NCBI GenBank assembly: GCA_910584235.1 | Contig: CAJTZD010000011.1 | Coordinates: 27,685 to 91,684, forward strand | Direction: 5' to 3' | DNA length: 64,000 nt | Origin: an uncultured Acetatifactor sp. | GTDB taxonomy: Bacteria > Bacillota > Clostridia > Lachnospirales > Lachnospiraceae | Shown here: positions 34,554 to 43,858 of the stretch, one piece after another | How the letters are laid out: each line of letters opens with the position of its first letter | Position numbering within the stretch: position 1 is the stretch's first letter | The notes under the pieces: model-generated | The model's input: only the letters and a program-made list of their open reading frames with translations | Databases searched by the model: none | What the model was told of the DNA's origin: nothing | Made by a program: the position numbers and the translations under genes

Positions 34554-35336
34554 TTAGATTACATGCTTCTCTTTCAGCTTGCCCACGATGTAGTCAACAG
34601 ACTCTGCGGGATCCAGGGCCACTTTCTCGCCGGCGCCCTTTCTCACCTTGTCGGAAGCCTTTGCAATCTGAGTGGGTGAGCCTTTCAGTCCTAAGTTGGA
34701 ATCTTCCACATCCTTAAGATCTGCTCTGCCCCATACGGTGATCTCTGCCTTGCAGGCATCGAAGATTCCGCCGGGGGTCATGTATCTGGGGTCGCCCAGC
34801 TCTGCCAGAGCGGTGATCAGGCAGGGCATCTTTGCTTTCAGCACATGATATCTGTCGTCATACTGACGCTCCACGATGACGCTGTCGCCCTCGATCTTCA
34901 GATTCTGGGCATAGGAGATCACCGGAATGTTCAGGTGCTCGGAAATCTGAGGGCCTACCTGTGCGGTATCGCCGTCGATTGCCTGGCGGCCTGTGATGAT
35001 CAGGTCGTACTCCATATTGCGAAGCGCCCCTGCCAGGGTCTGGGAAGTAGCCCAGGTATCTGCGCCGCCCAGCACTCTGTCTGTGACCAGTACGCCCTTG
35101 TCGGCGCCCATGGCCATGGCCTCGCGCAGCACGTCCTCAGCCTTGGGAAGTCCCATGGTCAGGACTGTGACCTCAGCGCCATACTGATCTTTCAGACGCA
35201 GAGCAGCCTCCAGGCCGGCTTTGTCATCGGGATTCATAATCGTCATCATGGCAGCTCTGTCCAGAGTACCGTCGGGATTGAATTTAACGCCGCCCTTGGT
35301 ATCGGGAACCTGCTTAATACAAACAACAACTTTCAT
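34554..35336 (-). CDS. etfB: Electron transfer flavoprotein, beta subunit
   Basis: 260 residues from MKVVVCIKQVPDTKGGVKFNPDGTLDR; this is the family N-terminus, and an AGGAG site precedes it. Blocks: NPDDKAGLEAALRLKDQYGAEVTVLTMGLPKAEDVLREAMAMGADKGVLVTDR and LIITGRQAIDGDTAQVGPQISEHLNIP. Partner of EtfA. The 196-nt gap to etfA is GC-rich with no gene. Confidence 0.95.
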   Translation of the reverse strand: MKVVVCIKQVPDTKGGVKFNPDGTLDRAAMMTIMNPDDKAGLEAALRLKDQYGAEVTVLTMGLPKAEDVLREAMAMGADKGVLVTDRVLGGADTWATSQTLAGALRNMEYDLIITGRQAIDGDTAQVGPQISEHLNIPVISYAQNLKIEGDSVIVERQYDDRYHVLKAKMPCLITALAELGDPRYMTPGGIFDACKAEITVWGRADLKDVEDSNLGLKGSPTQIAKASDKVRKGAGEKVALDPAESVDYIVGKLKEKHVI

Positions 35337-35550
35337 TGTATTTTCACTCCTTATATTCTTTTTTCTGTAACCGGATTGCCTGCCGTGTCTGCCCCGGCGC
35401 TGCGGCGGGAACCGCTTGCCGCCTTTCACAAAGCTTCCGCAGAATTTTCTCAAAAAGAAACTTCTTTGCAGACTACAGCCCTGCCATAAAGGCACCCGCC
35501 TCTACGGCCGAATGTCCCTGCGGCCTTTACGGGCCGGATATGGCCTTGGT

Positions 35551-36702
35551 TTACTTCAGCAGCGCGGCGCTGATAACCATCCTCTGAACCTCGCTGGTGC
35601 CCTCGTAGATCTCCGTGATCTTGGCATCGCGCATCATGCGCTCCACATCATACTCTCTGGTGTAGCCGTAGCCGCCATGGAGCTGCACAGCCTTGGTGGT
35701 AACTTCCATAGCCACTTCCGCGGCGTAAAGCTTGGCCTGTGCGGCCTCGAAGCCGTACTCTTTCTGGGTGGCCTTGGCCATGGCTGCCTTGTAGACCAGA
35801 AGCTGCGCGGCCTGTACCTTTGTGGCCATGTCAGCCAGCTGGAACTGGGTGTTCTGCAGAGCGGCGATGGGCTTGCCGAACTGCTTTCTCTCTTTGGTGT
35901 AGGCAATGGTTCTCTCCAGAGCGCCCTCCGCAATGCCCAGAGCCTGCGCGGCGATACCGATACGTCCGCCGTCCAGGGTGTGCATGGCGATCTTGAAGCC
36001 CTGGCCCAGCTTGCCCAGCATGTTCTCCTTGGGAACGCGGCAGTCGGTAAAGATCAGCTCGTATGTAGAGGAGCCGCGGATACCCATCTTCTTCTCCTTG
36101 GTGCCGAACGTAAAGCCGGGAGTGCCTTTCTCTACGATGAAAGAGGTGATCTCCTTGATCTTTCTGCCCCTCTTCTCAATGGTGCCTGTCACGGCAAAAA
36201 TCACATAAACGTCAGCTTCCTTGCCGTTGGTGATGAAGATCTTGGAGCCGTTGATGATGTAGTCGTCTCCGTCCGCCACGGCCTTGGTCTGCTGGCCCTG
36301 AGCGTCCGTGCCTGCGCCGGGCTCGGTGAGGCCGAATGCACCCAGCTTCTCACCCTTTGCAAGAGGCACTAAGTATTTCTGCTTCTGCTCCTCTGTGCCG
36401 AAAGTCATTATGGGGTCGCAGCACAGGGAAGTATGTGCGGATACGATGACGCCTGTGGTGCCGCAGACTTTGGAGAGCTCCTCCACGCACATCACGTAGG
36501 TCAGGGGATCGCAGCCCTGTCCGCCGTACTCCTTGGGAACCGGAATGCCCAGGAAACCGTTCTTCGCCATCTTGCGGGCGGTCTCCCTGGGGAACTCCTC
36601 GGTCTCGTCCACTTCCTGAGCCAGAGGCTTTACTTCTTTTTCGGCAAACTCCCTGAAGAGGGTTCTTGCCATTTCATGTTCTTTGCGCAACGTAAAATCC
36701 AT
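35551..36702 (-). CDS. bcd: Butyryl-CoA dehydrogenase
   Basis: 383 residues, the standard short-chain acyl-CoA dehydrogenase. FAD/substrate blocks: GIPVPKEYGGQGCDPLTYVMCVEELSKV, AFGLTEPGAGTDAQG, GIRGSSTYELIFTDCRVPKENMLG, YTKERKQFGKPIAALQNTQFQLADMA and the catalytic Glu region ITEIYEGTSEVQRMVI near the C-terminus. Reduces crotonyl-CoA to butyryl-CoA with EtfAB. Its place between hbd and etfB identifies it as the butyrate-pathway enzyme. Confidence 0.95.
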   Translation of the reverse strand: MDFTLRKEHEMARTLFREFAEKEVKPLAQEVDETEEFPRETARKMAKNGFLGIPVPKEYGGQGCDPLTYVMCVEELSKVCGTTGVIVSAHTSLCCDPIMTFGTEEQKQKYLVPLAKGEKLGAFGLTEPGAGTDAQGQQTKAVADGDDYIINGSKIFITNGKEADVYVIFAVTGTIEKRGRKIKEITSFIVEKGTPGFTFGTKEKKMGIRGSSTYELIFTDCRVPKENMLGKLGQGFKIAMHTLDGGRIGIAAQALGIAEGALERTIAYTKERKQFGKPIAALQNTQFQLADMATKVQAAQLLVYKAAMAKATQKEYGFEAAQAKLYAAEVAMEVTTKAVQLHGGYGYTREYDVERMMRDAKITEIYEGTSEVQRMVISAALLK

Positions 36703-36906
36703 GATTTACATTCCTCCATCTATTATTTATACTCGCAGTCACAAAAGTTTGCCGCCGCCCGTGAGTATCAATCCGGCAGATTCCAAACTGCCAATCAATG
36801 CTTCTTTTCTTCGTCGGCATACTTATGGACGATGTACACACAACGGGCGAAACCGCCGCTCTTTCCTGCGGCGATTCCGCCTGATTCGCCCTTTGGGCGG
36901 ATTGTC

Positions 36907-37749
36907 TTACTTCTTGCTGTAGTCGTAGAAGCCTACGCCGGTCTTCTTGCCAAGCTTCCCTGCGCGGACCATCTTGCGAAGCAGGGGATGAGGACGATAC
37001 TTGGAATCGCCGGTCTCGTTCTGCAGCACTTCCATGATAGCCAGCACAATATCCAGGCCTACCAGGTCGCCGAGAGCCAGAGGTCCCATGGGATGAGAAG
37101 CGCCCAGCTTCATGGCAGTGTCAATATCCTCCACGCTGGCAATGCCTTCTGCGTAGATGCCGATGGCCTCGTTGATCATAGGAATCAGGATTCTGTTCAC
37201 CACAAATCCCGGAGCTTCCTTTACTTCTACAGGTGTCTTGCCGATCTCCACGGAGATGTTCTTGATCTTCTCCACCAGCTCGTCGGGAGTGTTGGCGCCT
37301 GCGATGACTTCCACCAGCTTCATCCTGTCTGCAGGATTGAAGAAGTGCATGCCGATCATGGGTCTGTCCAGACCTGCGCCGATCTCCGTGATGGAGAGGG
37401 ATGAGGTGTTGGTGGCGAAGATGCACTCGGGCTTCACGATCTCCTGAAGCTCCTTGAACGTGGTCTTCTTGATCTGCATGTTCTCAGGGGCAACCTCGAT
37501 CACCAGGTCGCAGTCCGTGCAGATGTCCTTTAAGCCGGTAGCGATCTTCGCGGAGATGGCGTCAGCTTTCTCCTGGGTGATCTTCTCCTTGCCTACCAGG
37601 AAGTTCAGGTTCTTTAAGATCCTGGCCTTGCCGCCGTCCGCGAACTCCTGCTTGATGTCGCAAAGGCATACCTCATAGCCGTCTGTCATGGCAAATGCCT
37701 GAGCGATTCCGGCACCCATGGTGCCCGCACCGATAATACCTACTTTCAT
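36907..37749 (-). CDS. hbd: 3-hydroxybutyryl-CoA dehydrogenase
   Basis: 280 residues. NAD-binding N-terminus MKVGIIGAGTMGAGIAQAFAMTDGYEVCLCDI, then ATNTSSLSITEIGAGLDRPMIGMHFFNPADRMKLVEVI with the catalytic His, and the C-terminal domain GFVVNRILIPMINEAIGIYAEG. Reduces acetoacetyl-CoA to 3-hydroxybutyryl-CoA. AGGAGG lies before the start; 28 nt separate it from the small membrane-protein gene upstream. Confidence 0.95.
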   Translation of the reverse strand: MKVGIIGAGTMGAGIAQAFAMTDGYEVCLCDIKQEFADGGKARILKNLNFLVGKEKITQEKADAISAKIATGLKDICTDCDLVIEVAPENMQIKKTTFKELQEIVKPECIFATNTSSLSITEIGAGLDRPMIGMHFFNPADRMKLVEVIAGANTPDELVEKIKNISVEIGKTPVEVKEAPGFVVNRILIPMINEAIGIYAEGIASVEDIDTAMKLGASHPMGPLALGDLVGLDIVLAIMEVLQNETGDSKYRPHPLLRKMVRAGKLGKKTGVGFYDYSKK

Positions 37750-37777
37750 GATAAATCCTCCTTATTCTATGTCCCTG

Positions 37778-37963
37778 TTATTTGTCCGTTTTCTTAAAAG
37801 CTGACAGGAAAATCACCAATCCGCCTACCACAAGGCAGCCGGCGCCAACTTTTACGGTGATATCCACAATGCCTGCTTCCATTGCGATATAGTACGCGGC
37901 TGCGGCTCCCGCAATGCAGAGAATCCCTGCTACCAGGCAGAATATCTTTTTCTTCTTGTCCAT
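37778..37963 (-). CDS. Small two-helix membrane protein inside the butyrate operon
   Basis: 61 residues: a basic N-terminus (MDKKKKIF), a helix CLVAGILCIAGAAAAYYIAM, a short loop, a second helix VKVGAGCLVVGGLVIFLSAF and a basic tail. It sits 13 nt after crt and 28 nt before hbd, so it is translated with the pathway genes. No known family; might be a membrane tether or a fortuitous insertion. The tight spacing argues for a real gene. Confidence 0.75.
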   Translation of the reverse strand: MDKKKKIFCLVAGILCIAGAAAAYYIAMEAGIVDITVKVGAGCLVVGGLVIFLSAFKKTDK

Positions 37964-37976
37964 AGGTTCCCCCTGT

Positions 37977-38762
37977 TTAGCAGTTCTTGAAAGGCTCTTT
38001 CACTTTCTCCTTGTTCTTGTCCAGGAAGAAAGCCATGCCGTATCTCTGATCCTCTGTCTCGAAGCAGGCCCCGAAGAGCTTCTCCTCCAGGACAATCGCC
38101 TCGTCCATGTCCATGTCCAGGCCCTCGTTGATGGCTTTCTTGCAGTTTCTCACTGCAATGGGAGCGTTCTTCGCAATGCCGGCGGCCATCTTCTCCGCTG
38201 CGGGAAGCAGCTCCTCCTGGGTGTAGACCGCGTTCACCAGGCCGATCCGCAGAGCCTCGTCCGCCTTGATGTTGCGGGCCGTGTAGATCATCTGCTTGGC
38301 CATGCCGGCCCCTACCAGGCGGGCCAGCCTCTGGGTGCCGCCAAAGCCAGGCGTAATGCCCAGTCCTACCTCGGGCTGTCCGAACACGGCATTGTCGGAG
38401 CAGATTCTGATGTCGCAGCTCATGGAGATCTCGCAGCCGCCGCCCAGGGCAAAGCCGTTCACTGCGGCGATTACCGGGATGGGCAGGGTCTCCAGCTTGC
38501 GGAATACATCATTGCCCTTTTTGCCGAAAGCTTCGCCCTGGGCCTTGGTCAGGCCGCTCATCTCGCCGATGTCGGCTCCGGCCACGAAAGATTTCTGTCC
38601 TGCGCCGGTGACGATCAGGCAGCGCACCGTCTGCAGATCAATCCCGTCGATGGTCTTGTCCAGCTCCTCCAGCACGGCGGAGTTCAGGGCGTTCAGAGCC
38701 TTCTCACGGTTGATGGTGAGGATGGCGTATGTACCCTTTTGCTCATACAATACAAATTCCAT
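37977..38762 (-). CDS. crt: 3-hydroxybutyryl-CoA dehydratase (crotonase)
   Basis: 261 residues, enoyl-CoA hydratase fold. Blocks: AILTINREKALNALNSAVLEELDKTID, SFVAGADIGEMSGL (oxyanion loop), AAVNGFALGGGCEISMSCDIRICSDNAVFGQPEVGLGITPGFGGTQRLARLVG carrying both catalytic Glu residues. Makes crotonyl-CoA from 3-hydroxybutyryl-CoA. The ribosome site AAGGAG directly follows a repeat element (38778-38916). Confidence 0.95.
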   Translation of the reverse strand: MEFVLYEQKGTYAILTINREKALNALNSAVLEELDKTIDGIDLQTVRCLIVTGAGQKSFVAGADIGEMSGLTKAQGEAFGKKGNDVFRKLETLPIPVIAAVNGFALGGGCEISMSCDIRICSDNAVFGQPEVGLGITPGFGGTQRLARLVGAGMAKQMIYTARNIKADEALRIGLVNAVYTQEELLPAAEKMAAGIAKNAPIAVRNCKKAINEGLDMDMDEAIVLEEKLFGACFETEDQRYGMAFFLDKNKEKVKEPFKNC

Positions 38763-38777
38763 GTTTTTTTCTCCTTA

Positions 38778-38916
38778 TTCCAGTTCCGCATCGTCCCGTT
38801 TCGTACCATACTAGGCGGAAATCTTCCGGTCGCTTAGTGATGCGCCCGTAAGTTTTCCGGGCACTCCACGGGACGATGCTGTTTTCCAGTTCCGCATCGA
38901 CCCGTCTCGTACCATA
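38778..38916. repeat. Intergenic repeat element, copy B
   Basis: A 33-bp direct repeat with two mismatches at 38778-38810 and 38884-38916 (starting TTCCAGTTCCGCATCG and ending CGTACCATA), 106 bp apart. Between them CTTCCGGTCGCTTA at 38823 and GCGCCCGTAA match the core of copy A at 32.1 kb. It sits between thl and crt, ending 16 nt before the crt start codon. Confidence 0.7.
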
Positions 38917-39023
38917 AGTCGATTTTGTTATAACGGTTCTGCATGTCTCAAATAGGTTCCAGCAAAGGAAGAATGCCTCAAAGCCAGAGCCATTCTCCCT
39001 TTGCCTTATCCGTATTACAGTCC

Positions 39024-40208
39024 TTAGTCCTCGATCTTCACGATGGTGGAGCAGCCCATGCCGCCGCCGATGCACAGTGTGGCCAGGCCGGTCTTGGCGC
39101 CCTTGGCCTGCATCTCGTGCAGCAAAGTTACCAGGATACGGCATCCGGAAGCGCCCACGGGATGTCCCAGGGCGATAGCGCCGCCATTGGGGTTCAGCTG
39201 CTTGTCTACGTCAATGCCTAACTCCTTGCCTACTGCCACGGACTGAGCCGCAAATGCCTCGTTGGCCTCGATGATGTCGAAGTCCTCGATCTTCATGCCG
39301 GTCTTTGCCATAACTTTCCTGGTGGAAGCCACGGGGCCGATGCCCATAACCTCGGGACGCACACCCGCCAGAGCGCCTGCCACGAAAGTCGCCATAGGCT
39401 TCACGCCCAGTTCTTTGGCTTTCTCCTCGCTCATGACCACGATGGCCGCAGCGCCGTCATTGATGCCGGAGGCGTTGCCTGCGGTGACGAAGCCGTCGGG
39501 ATTGATGGTGCGCAGCTTTGCAAGCCCTTCGATGGTGGAACCTGCGCGGGGACCCTCGTCAACCTTGAACTCAATGACCTCTTTCTTTTTCTTCACGGGA
39601 ACGGGTACGATCTCCGCGTCGAACGCGCCGGACTTCTGAGCCGCCTCGGCTTTCTGCTGGCTCTTCAGGGCGAACTCATCCAGCTCCTGGCGGGTGAGGC
39701 CCCACTCGCGGCAGATGTTGTCAGCCGTGGTGATCATATGGTAATCATTGAACGCATCCCAGAGAGCATCCTTGATCATGGTGTCCACCAGAGTGCCGTT
39801 GTTCATCCTGTAGCCGTAACGGGCCTGGGGAACCGCATAAGGAGCCATGGACATGTTCTCCATACCGCCTGCAACCACGATATCGGCGTCCCCTGCCATG
39901 ATCATCTGTGCGGCCTGGTTCACGCAGTTTAAGCCGGAACCGCATACCACGTTCATAGTCACAGCCGGCACCTCGATGGGCAGTCCTGCCTTGATGGATG
40001 CCTGACGGGCCACGTTCTGTCCCTGGGCCGCCTGGATAACGCATCCCATGTACACCTGATCCACATCCTCAGGCTTCACGCCGGCCCTGTTCAGAGCCTC
40101 TTTGATGACGATTGCTCCCAGTTCCACCACAGGGGTGGTGCTCAGCGTGCCGCCCATGGTACCGATGGCGGTACGGCAGGCGCCTGCTAATACTACTTTC
40201 TTTGCCAT
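39024..40208 (-). CDS. thl: Acetyl-CoA acetyltransferase (thiolase)
   Basis: 394 residues from MAKKVVLAGACRTAIGTMGGTL, with GGAGGG upstream; the ATG at 40223 is less likely. Thiolase motifs: the nucleophilic Cys in VVCGSGLNCVNQAAQMIMAGDADIVVAGGMENMS, NGGAIALGHPVGASGCRI, and the second active Cys in CIGGGMGCSTIV. Condenses two acetyl-CoA to acetoacetyl-CoA, the entry into butyrate synthesis. First gene of the operon. Confidence 0.95.
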   Translation of the reverse strand: MAKKVVLAGACRTAIGTMGGTLSTTPVVELGAIVIKEALNRAGVKPEDVDQVYMGCVIQAAQGQNVARQASIKAGLPIEVPAVTMNVVCGSGLNCVNQAAQMIMAGDADIVVAGGMENMSMAPYAVPQARYGYRMNNGTLVDTMIKDALWDAFNDYHMITTADNICREWGLTRQELDEFALKSQQKAEAAQKSGAFDAEIVPVPVKKKKEVIEFKVDEGPRAGSTIEGLAKLRTINPDGFVTAGNASGINDGAAAIVVMSEEKAKELGVKPMATFVAGALAGVRPEVMGIGPVASTRKVMAKTGMKIEDFDIIEANEAFAAQSVAVGKELGIDVDKQLNPNGGAIALGHPVGASGCRILVTLLHEMQAKGAKTGLATLCIGGGMGCSTIVKIED

Positions 40209-40525
40209 TTGTTTACCCTCCAAATAATGTGTTGAATATGATTGTTATTTTTTTATCATAACCACTGTTCCCAGTTTATCATAGACACGAAAGATTTGCA
40301 ACGTCTTTTCCTTAAAATTTGATAAACTGGGAATGAATAAAATGACCGTTCACGGGCAGTTCCGCCAGGTGTTTTCGCGCGCTCTCCGCGCGAAGATCCC
40401 GAGGATCAAAACGCCGAAATAAGCGCTTTTTGGTCAATTCATGACAACAGAATTCTGCCTTTGAATTCTATTGTGTGTGCATGCCGATGCCGTGAGCGGC
40501 AAAGCCGTGAATCAAACCGGATCAA
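40209..40525. promoter_or_regulatory. Leader region of the butyrate operon with inverted repeat
   Basis: AT-rich near thl. A perfect 13-bp inverted repeat, TTCCCAGTTTATC (40268-40280) and its complement (40321-40333), flanks 40 bp about 60 nt upstream of thl. It could be a paired regulator site or an RNA stem. The canonical Rex site is not present in clean form. No gene. Confidence 0.45.
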
Positions 40526-40999
40526 TCAACCGTTTCCGGAACATTTTTCCGCGTCTATGGCCAGTACCAGCATCAGGGCCGCCAGGGCGTCCTGCGAATC
40601 TTCCACATCAATCATGTAGGTGTCCGTCCAGTTGAACAGCTCCTTGGATACCGTGGCCACGATTCGGCCGGTTCCGTCCGTCACGCGATAGTCCCAGCCG
40701 AAGAAATCTCCCTCCACCTGCCAGCCCATGCAGTCGATTTCATACCTGGGCTTGAAAAGAGACAGTTCCTTGCTGATACAGCCTATGCAGCACTCTCCCG
40801 TATAGAGCTCAAATTTTGGCAGGAATGTCAGCACCCGCTCTTTCACCGTGCCGATTTCATTGCCCTGGGGGTCAAATATTTTCAGGCAGTGCCCCCAGGA
40901 GAGCTGTCCCTGCACCGTGTAGGCCTTTCCGCCGTCCTCCCTGTAGATATCGTAGCTGTCAAACCAGGAAAACAGCCGCTGTTTGAACAATAGTTTCAT
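40526..40999 (-). CDS. LURP-one-related (DUF567-type) protein
   Basis: 157 residues. Pattern of the LURP-one-related/Tubby-like beta barrel: FKQRLFSWFDSYDIYREDGGKAYTVQGQLSWGHCLKIFDPQGNEIGTVKERVLTFLPKFELY and YEIDCMGWQVEGDFFGWDYRVTDGTGRIVATVSKELFNWTDTYMIDV. Members are widespread in Firmicutes; their role is unknown and may involve membrane lipid binding. Monocistronic here. Confidence 0.85.
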   Translation of the reverse strand: MKLLFKQRLFSWFDSYDIYREDGGKAYTVQGQLSWGHCLKIFDPQGNEIGTVKERVLTFLPKFELYTGECCIGCISKELSLFKPRYEIDCMGWQVEGDFFGWDYRVTDGTGRIVATVSKELFNWTDTYMIDVEDSQDALAALMLVLAIDAEKCSGNG

Positions 41000-41277
41000 A
41001 TGCCTCCTATCCGTTCCGTCTTTCAGAACATTTGTTCTTGCTTTTTTCAGCCAAATATGATACCTTACTATAAAAGTCCCATCAACATTACAGCGCCAAA
41101 TTTTTGAATGCTGTCCGCAAAAAGCCCAAGACCGGCAGCCGGCCGGAAGATGCTGCCGTCATGTGCGGCATAAGCCAATGCCGTCCTCTATAACAGATAT
41201 CAGATAACGCGGCTGCTGTCAACCCGGTGGCTGCGCCTGCTGCAGGCAGAACAGCATTGAGACCCAAAGGAGAATCC

Positions 41278-42618
41278 ATGGAACAGCTTTCTATTTTTAC
41301 TATGTCGGACGAGACATCCGCCGCGGCTGCCTTTGCCCCGCTGGCGGACAGAATGCGTCCTCAAAATCTGGAGGACTACATAGGCCAGCAGCATCTTTTG
41401 GGAAAGGGAAAGATCCTGCGGCAGATGCTGGAAAAGGACATGATACCCTCCATGATCTTCTGGGGGCCTCCCGGCGTGGGCAAGACCACCCTGGCCCGCA
41501 TCATCGCAAACCGCACCAAGTCCGGCTTTGTGAATTTCAGCGCGGTCACCAGCGGCATCAAAGAGATTAAGGATATCATGAAGCAGGCGGAGGAGAACCG
41601 CTCCTACGGCGGCCGCACCCTGTGCTTTGTGGACGAGATTCACCGGTTCAATAAGGCCCAGCAGGACGCGTTCCTCCCCTATGTGGAAAAGGGCAGCATC
41701 ACCCTCATCGGCGCCACCACGGAAAATCCCTCCTTTGAGATCAACGCCGCATTGCTGTCCCGGTGCAAAGTATTCGTCCTAAAGGAGCTGAATGCGCAGG
41801 ATCTGACTGCCATGCTTGCCCACGCCCTCAGGGATCCCCGGGGCTTTGGCGGCAGCACGGTCCGTATGGAGGACGATCTGCTCACCTGTGTGGCGGCATT
41901 CGCAAACGGAGACGCCCGCACCGCCCTGAACACCCTGGAGATGGCTGTGCTCAACGGAGAGATTTCCCCGGACGGCTCCATCACCGTCACCAGACAGACA
42001 CTGGAGCAGTGTCTGGGAAAGAAGACCTTTCTGTACGACAAGAACGGCGAGGAACATTACAACCTGATATCCGCCCTCCACAAGTCCATGCGCAACTCCG
42101 ACCCGGACGCTGCGGTGTACTGGCTGGCCAGAATGCTGGAGGCCGGGGAGGATCCGCTGTTCATCGCCCGCAGGCTCATCCGCTTCGCCAGCGAGGATAT
42201 CGGACTGGCGGACAATCAGGCTCTGCAGATCGCAGTGGCCGCTTACCAGGCCTGCCATTTCAACGGCATGCCCGAGTGCAACCTGAACCTGACTCAGGCA
42301 GTGGTCTATCTGTCCCTGGCCCCCCGCTCCAACGCCGTGTACCGGGCCTACGAGACGGCAAAAACAGACGCAAAAAATCAGCTGGCGGAGCCGGTGCCTT
42401 TGAATATCCGAAACGCGGTTACGCCGCTGATGGAACAGCTGCATTACGGGGAGGGGTATACCTATGCCCATGATACCGAAGAGAAGATTGCAAAGATGAC
42501 CTGCCTGCCGGAGAATCTAAAGGACAGGCGGTATTATCTGCCCGGTTCGGCCGGCGAAGAAAAGACCTGGAAAGCGCGGCTGGAGGAGAGCAGGGCATTC
42601 CGGCTGGGAGAATCCTGA
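41278..42618 (+). CDS. rarA: Replication-associated recombination protein A (MgsA/RarA)
   Basis: 446 residues from MEQLSIFTMSD, with AAAGGAG 8 nt before the ATG at 41278. AAA+ ATPase: ADRMRPQNLEDYIGQQHLLG, Walker A IFWGPPGVGKTTLARIIA, Walker B TLCFVDEIHRFNKAQQD, sensor 1 ITLIGATTENPSFEINAALLSR, and the C-terminal RarA tetramer domain (SDPDAAVYWLARMLEAGEDPLFIARRLIRFASEDIGLADNQAL). Acts at stalled replication forks. Confidence 0.95.
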   Translation: MEQLSIFTMSDETSAAAAFAPLADRMRPQNLEDYIGQQHLLGKGKILRQMLEKDMIPSMIFWGPPGVGKTTLARIIANRTKSGFVNFSAVTSGIKEIKDIMKQAEENRSYGGRTLCFVDEIHRFNKAQQDAFLPYVEKGSITLIGATTENPSFEINAALLSRCKVFVLKELNAQDLTAMLAHALRDPRGFGGSTVRMEDDLLTCVAAFANGDARTALNTLEMAVLNGEISPDGSITVTRQTLEQCLGKKTFLYDKNGEEHYNLISALHKSMRNSDPDAAVYWLARMLEAGEDPLFIARRLIRFASEDIGLADNQALQIAVAAYQACHFNGMPECNLNLTQAVVYLSLAPRSNAVYRAYETAKTDAKNQLAEPVPLNIRNAVTPLMEQLHYGEGYTYAHDTEEKIAKMTCLPENLKDRRYYLPGSAGEEKTWKARLEESRAFRLGES

Positions 42619-42796
42619 AAAACTGCCCACCCATGGCGCGGCCCGCAGGCCGGAAAATCCCGCACAGCACCCGGAATGCCGCAGCCTATAAAGCCGGAGG
42701 CAGGCTTCGCGGATGCCAAAGAACCCCCGCAAAACCTGCCCCCGCCCCCGCAGCACAGTTCGGCCCCCTGTCCTCCCCTGCTGTTTACAGGTTCAA

Positions 42797-43780
42797 TTAT
42801 GCTCCGAAATTCCGCTCATAGTCCTCGTAACTGCCGTACTGCCTCCAGATATCCATCATCATCTCATACCGCTCCAGGGCCAGCCCCGTATACGCGCAGT
42901 TTGAGGTACAGAAAATATATCCTCCGCCCTCCGCCATACCCTCCCGCAGGGAGCGGAGCACATCCTGCCTGCACTCTTCGTCCGTGCCTGTCTGGAGCAG
43001 ACCGCAGTTCACATTTCCCGCCAGGGCGATCCGGTTCCCGATAAGCTTCCTCACCTCCGGAATGGACACACCTCCCTGGGGATCCAGAGAATGGATGGCA
43101 TCCGGACCGCAGTCCGCGATCTGTTTCACAATGGGCATGATATTCCCGTCCGTGTGCTTGATGGTGTAATAGCCCAGCTTTCTGTATTCCGCGATGACCT
43201 TTTTCAGGTAAGGCGCTATGATCTCATCGAATTTCTCCGGGCTGAAAAAGGGATTTACGTTAAAGCAATAGTCCGAGCAGAGGGTAAATCCGTCCAGCAG
43301 ATGCCCGCGCTCGTGAAGCCCCCTGGCAAATTCCAGCGCCTGCTCCACCCGGATTTCGGACTCCTCGTTCATCTCCTCCGGCTCCTCGTACATCCGTCTG
43401 GAGAATTCCATCATTCCCTCCCCGTCCGGGATGGACCAGGTGGGATCGCCGTGTGCCATGATGTAATACTCATCACCGCTCTTCTCCCGGATCAGCTCCA
43501 AAAGCCACTGGGTGGCCTCCAGCCCGCCCGGATTGGGATGGACAAATATGGCGCTGTGGCCGTAAGCCTTGGCCGTGTCTATGTAGAGCCGGGCCATTTC
43601 GTTCATGTGCAGGCTCTTCTCCCCACTGCTCATCTGATTCCACTGGGAGTAATGGCGGTGGGAGGGGTGTATTTTCCCGAACTTCTCCATGGTCAGGAAA
43701 AATACCAGCTCAAAGGTAGGAACCTGCCCTCCTATCTTCTCGCATTTCAATGTCCTGATAAATTTTTCACGATTTGTCAT
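42797..43780 (-). CDS. Uroporphyrinogen decarboxylase-family protein (URO-D-like)
   Basis: 327 residues. Begins TNREKFIRTLKCEKIGGQVPTFEL as in URO-D/MtaA-type proteins; TIKHTDGNIMPIVKQIADCGPDAIHSLDPQGGVSIPEVRKLIGNRIALAGNVNC is the typical barrel end. These homologues in anaerobes are mostly cobamide- or corrinoid-linked methyltransferases rather than haem enzymes. No haem or corrinoid genes flank it, so the substrate is open. A promoter is visible upstream. Confidence 0.85.
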   Translation of the reverse strand: MTNREKFIRTLKCEKIGGQVPTFELVFFLTMEKFGKIHPSHRHYSQWNQMSSGEKSLHMNEMARLYIDTAKAYGHSAIFVHPNPGGLEATQWLLELIREKSGDEYYIMAHGDPTWSIPDGEGMMEFSRRMYEEPEEMNEESEIRVEQALEFARGLHERGHLLDGFTLCSDYCFNVNPFFSPEKFDEIIAPYLKKVIAEYRKLGYYTIKHTDGNIMPIVKQIADCGPDAIHSLDPQGGVSIPEVRKLIGNRIALAGNVNCGLLQTGTDEECRQDVLRSLREGMAEGGGYIFCTSNCAYTGLALERYEMMMDIWRQYGSYEDYERNFGA

Positions 43781-43829
43781 TTTTAGTCTCCTGATCGGTT
43801 TTCCTAATTATTATACTTTATTATACTAT

Positions 43830-43858
43830 ATCTTATTATATTTTCATGGATAAAACAA
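43830..43858 (-). promoter_or_regulatory. Promoter of the URO-D-like gene
   Basis: On the minus strand -35 TTGTTT (43853-43858), a 17-nt spacer and -10 TAAGAT (43830-43835), about 50 nt before the start codon. Confidence 0.55.

Noticed and set aside
40230..40270. Possible Rex site upstream of thl
   Set aside because: Only a partial TTGTTA/TTAACAA-like match; the two halves are not complementary.
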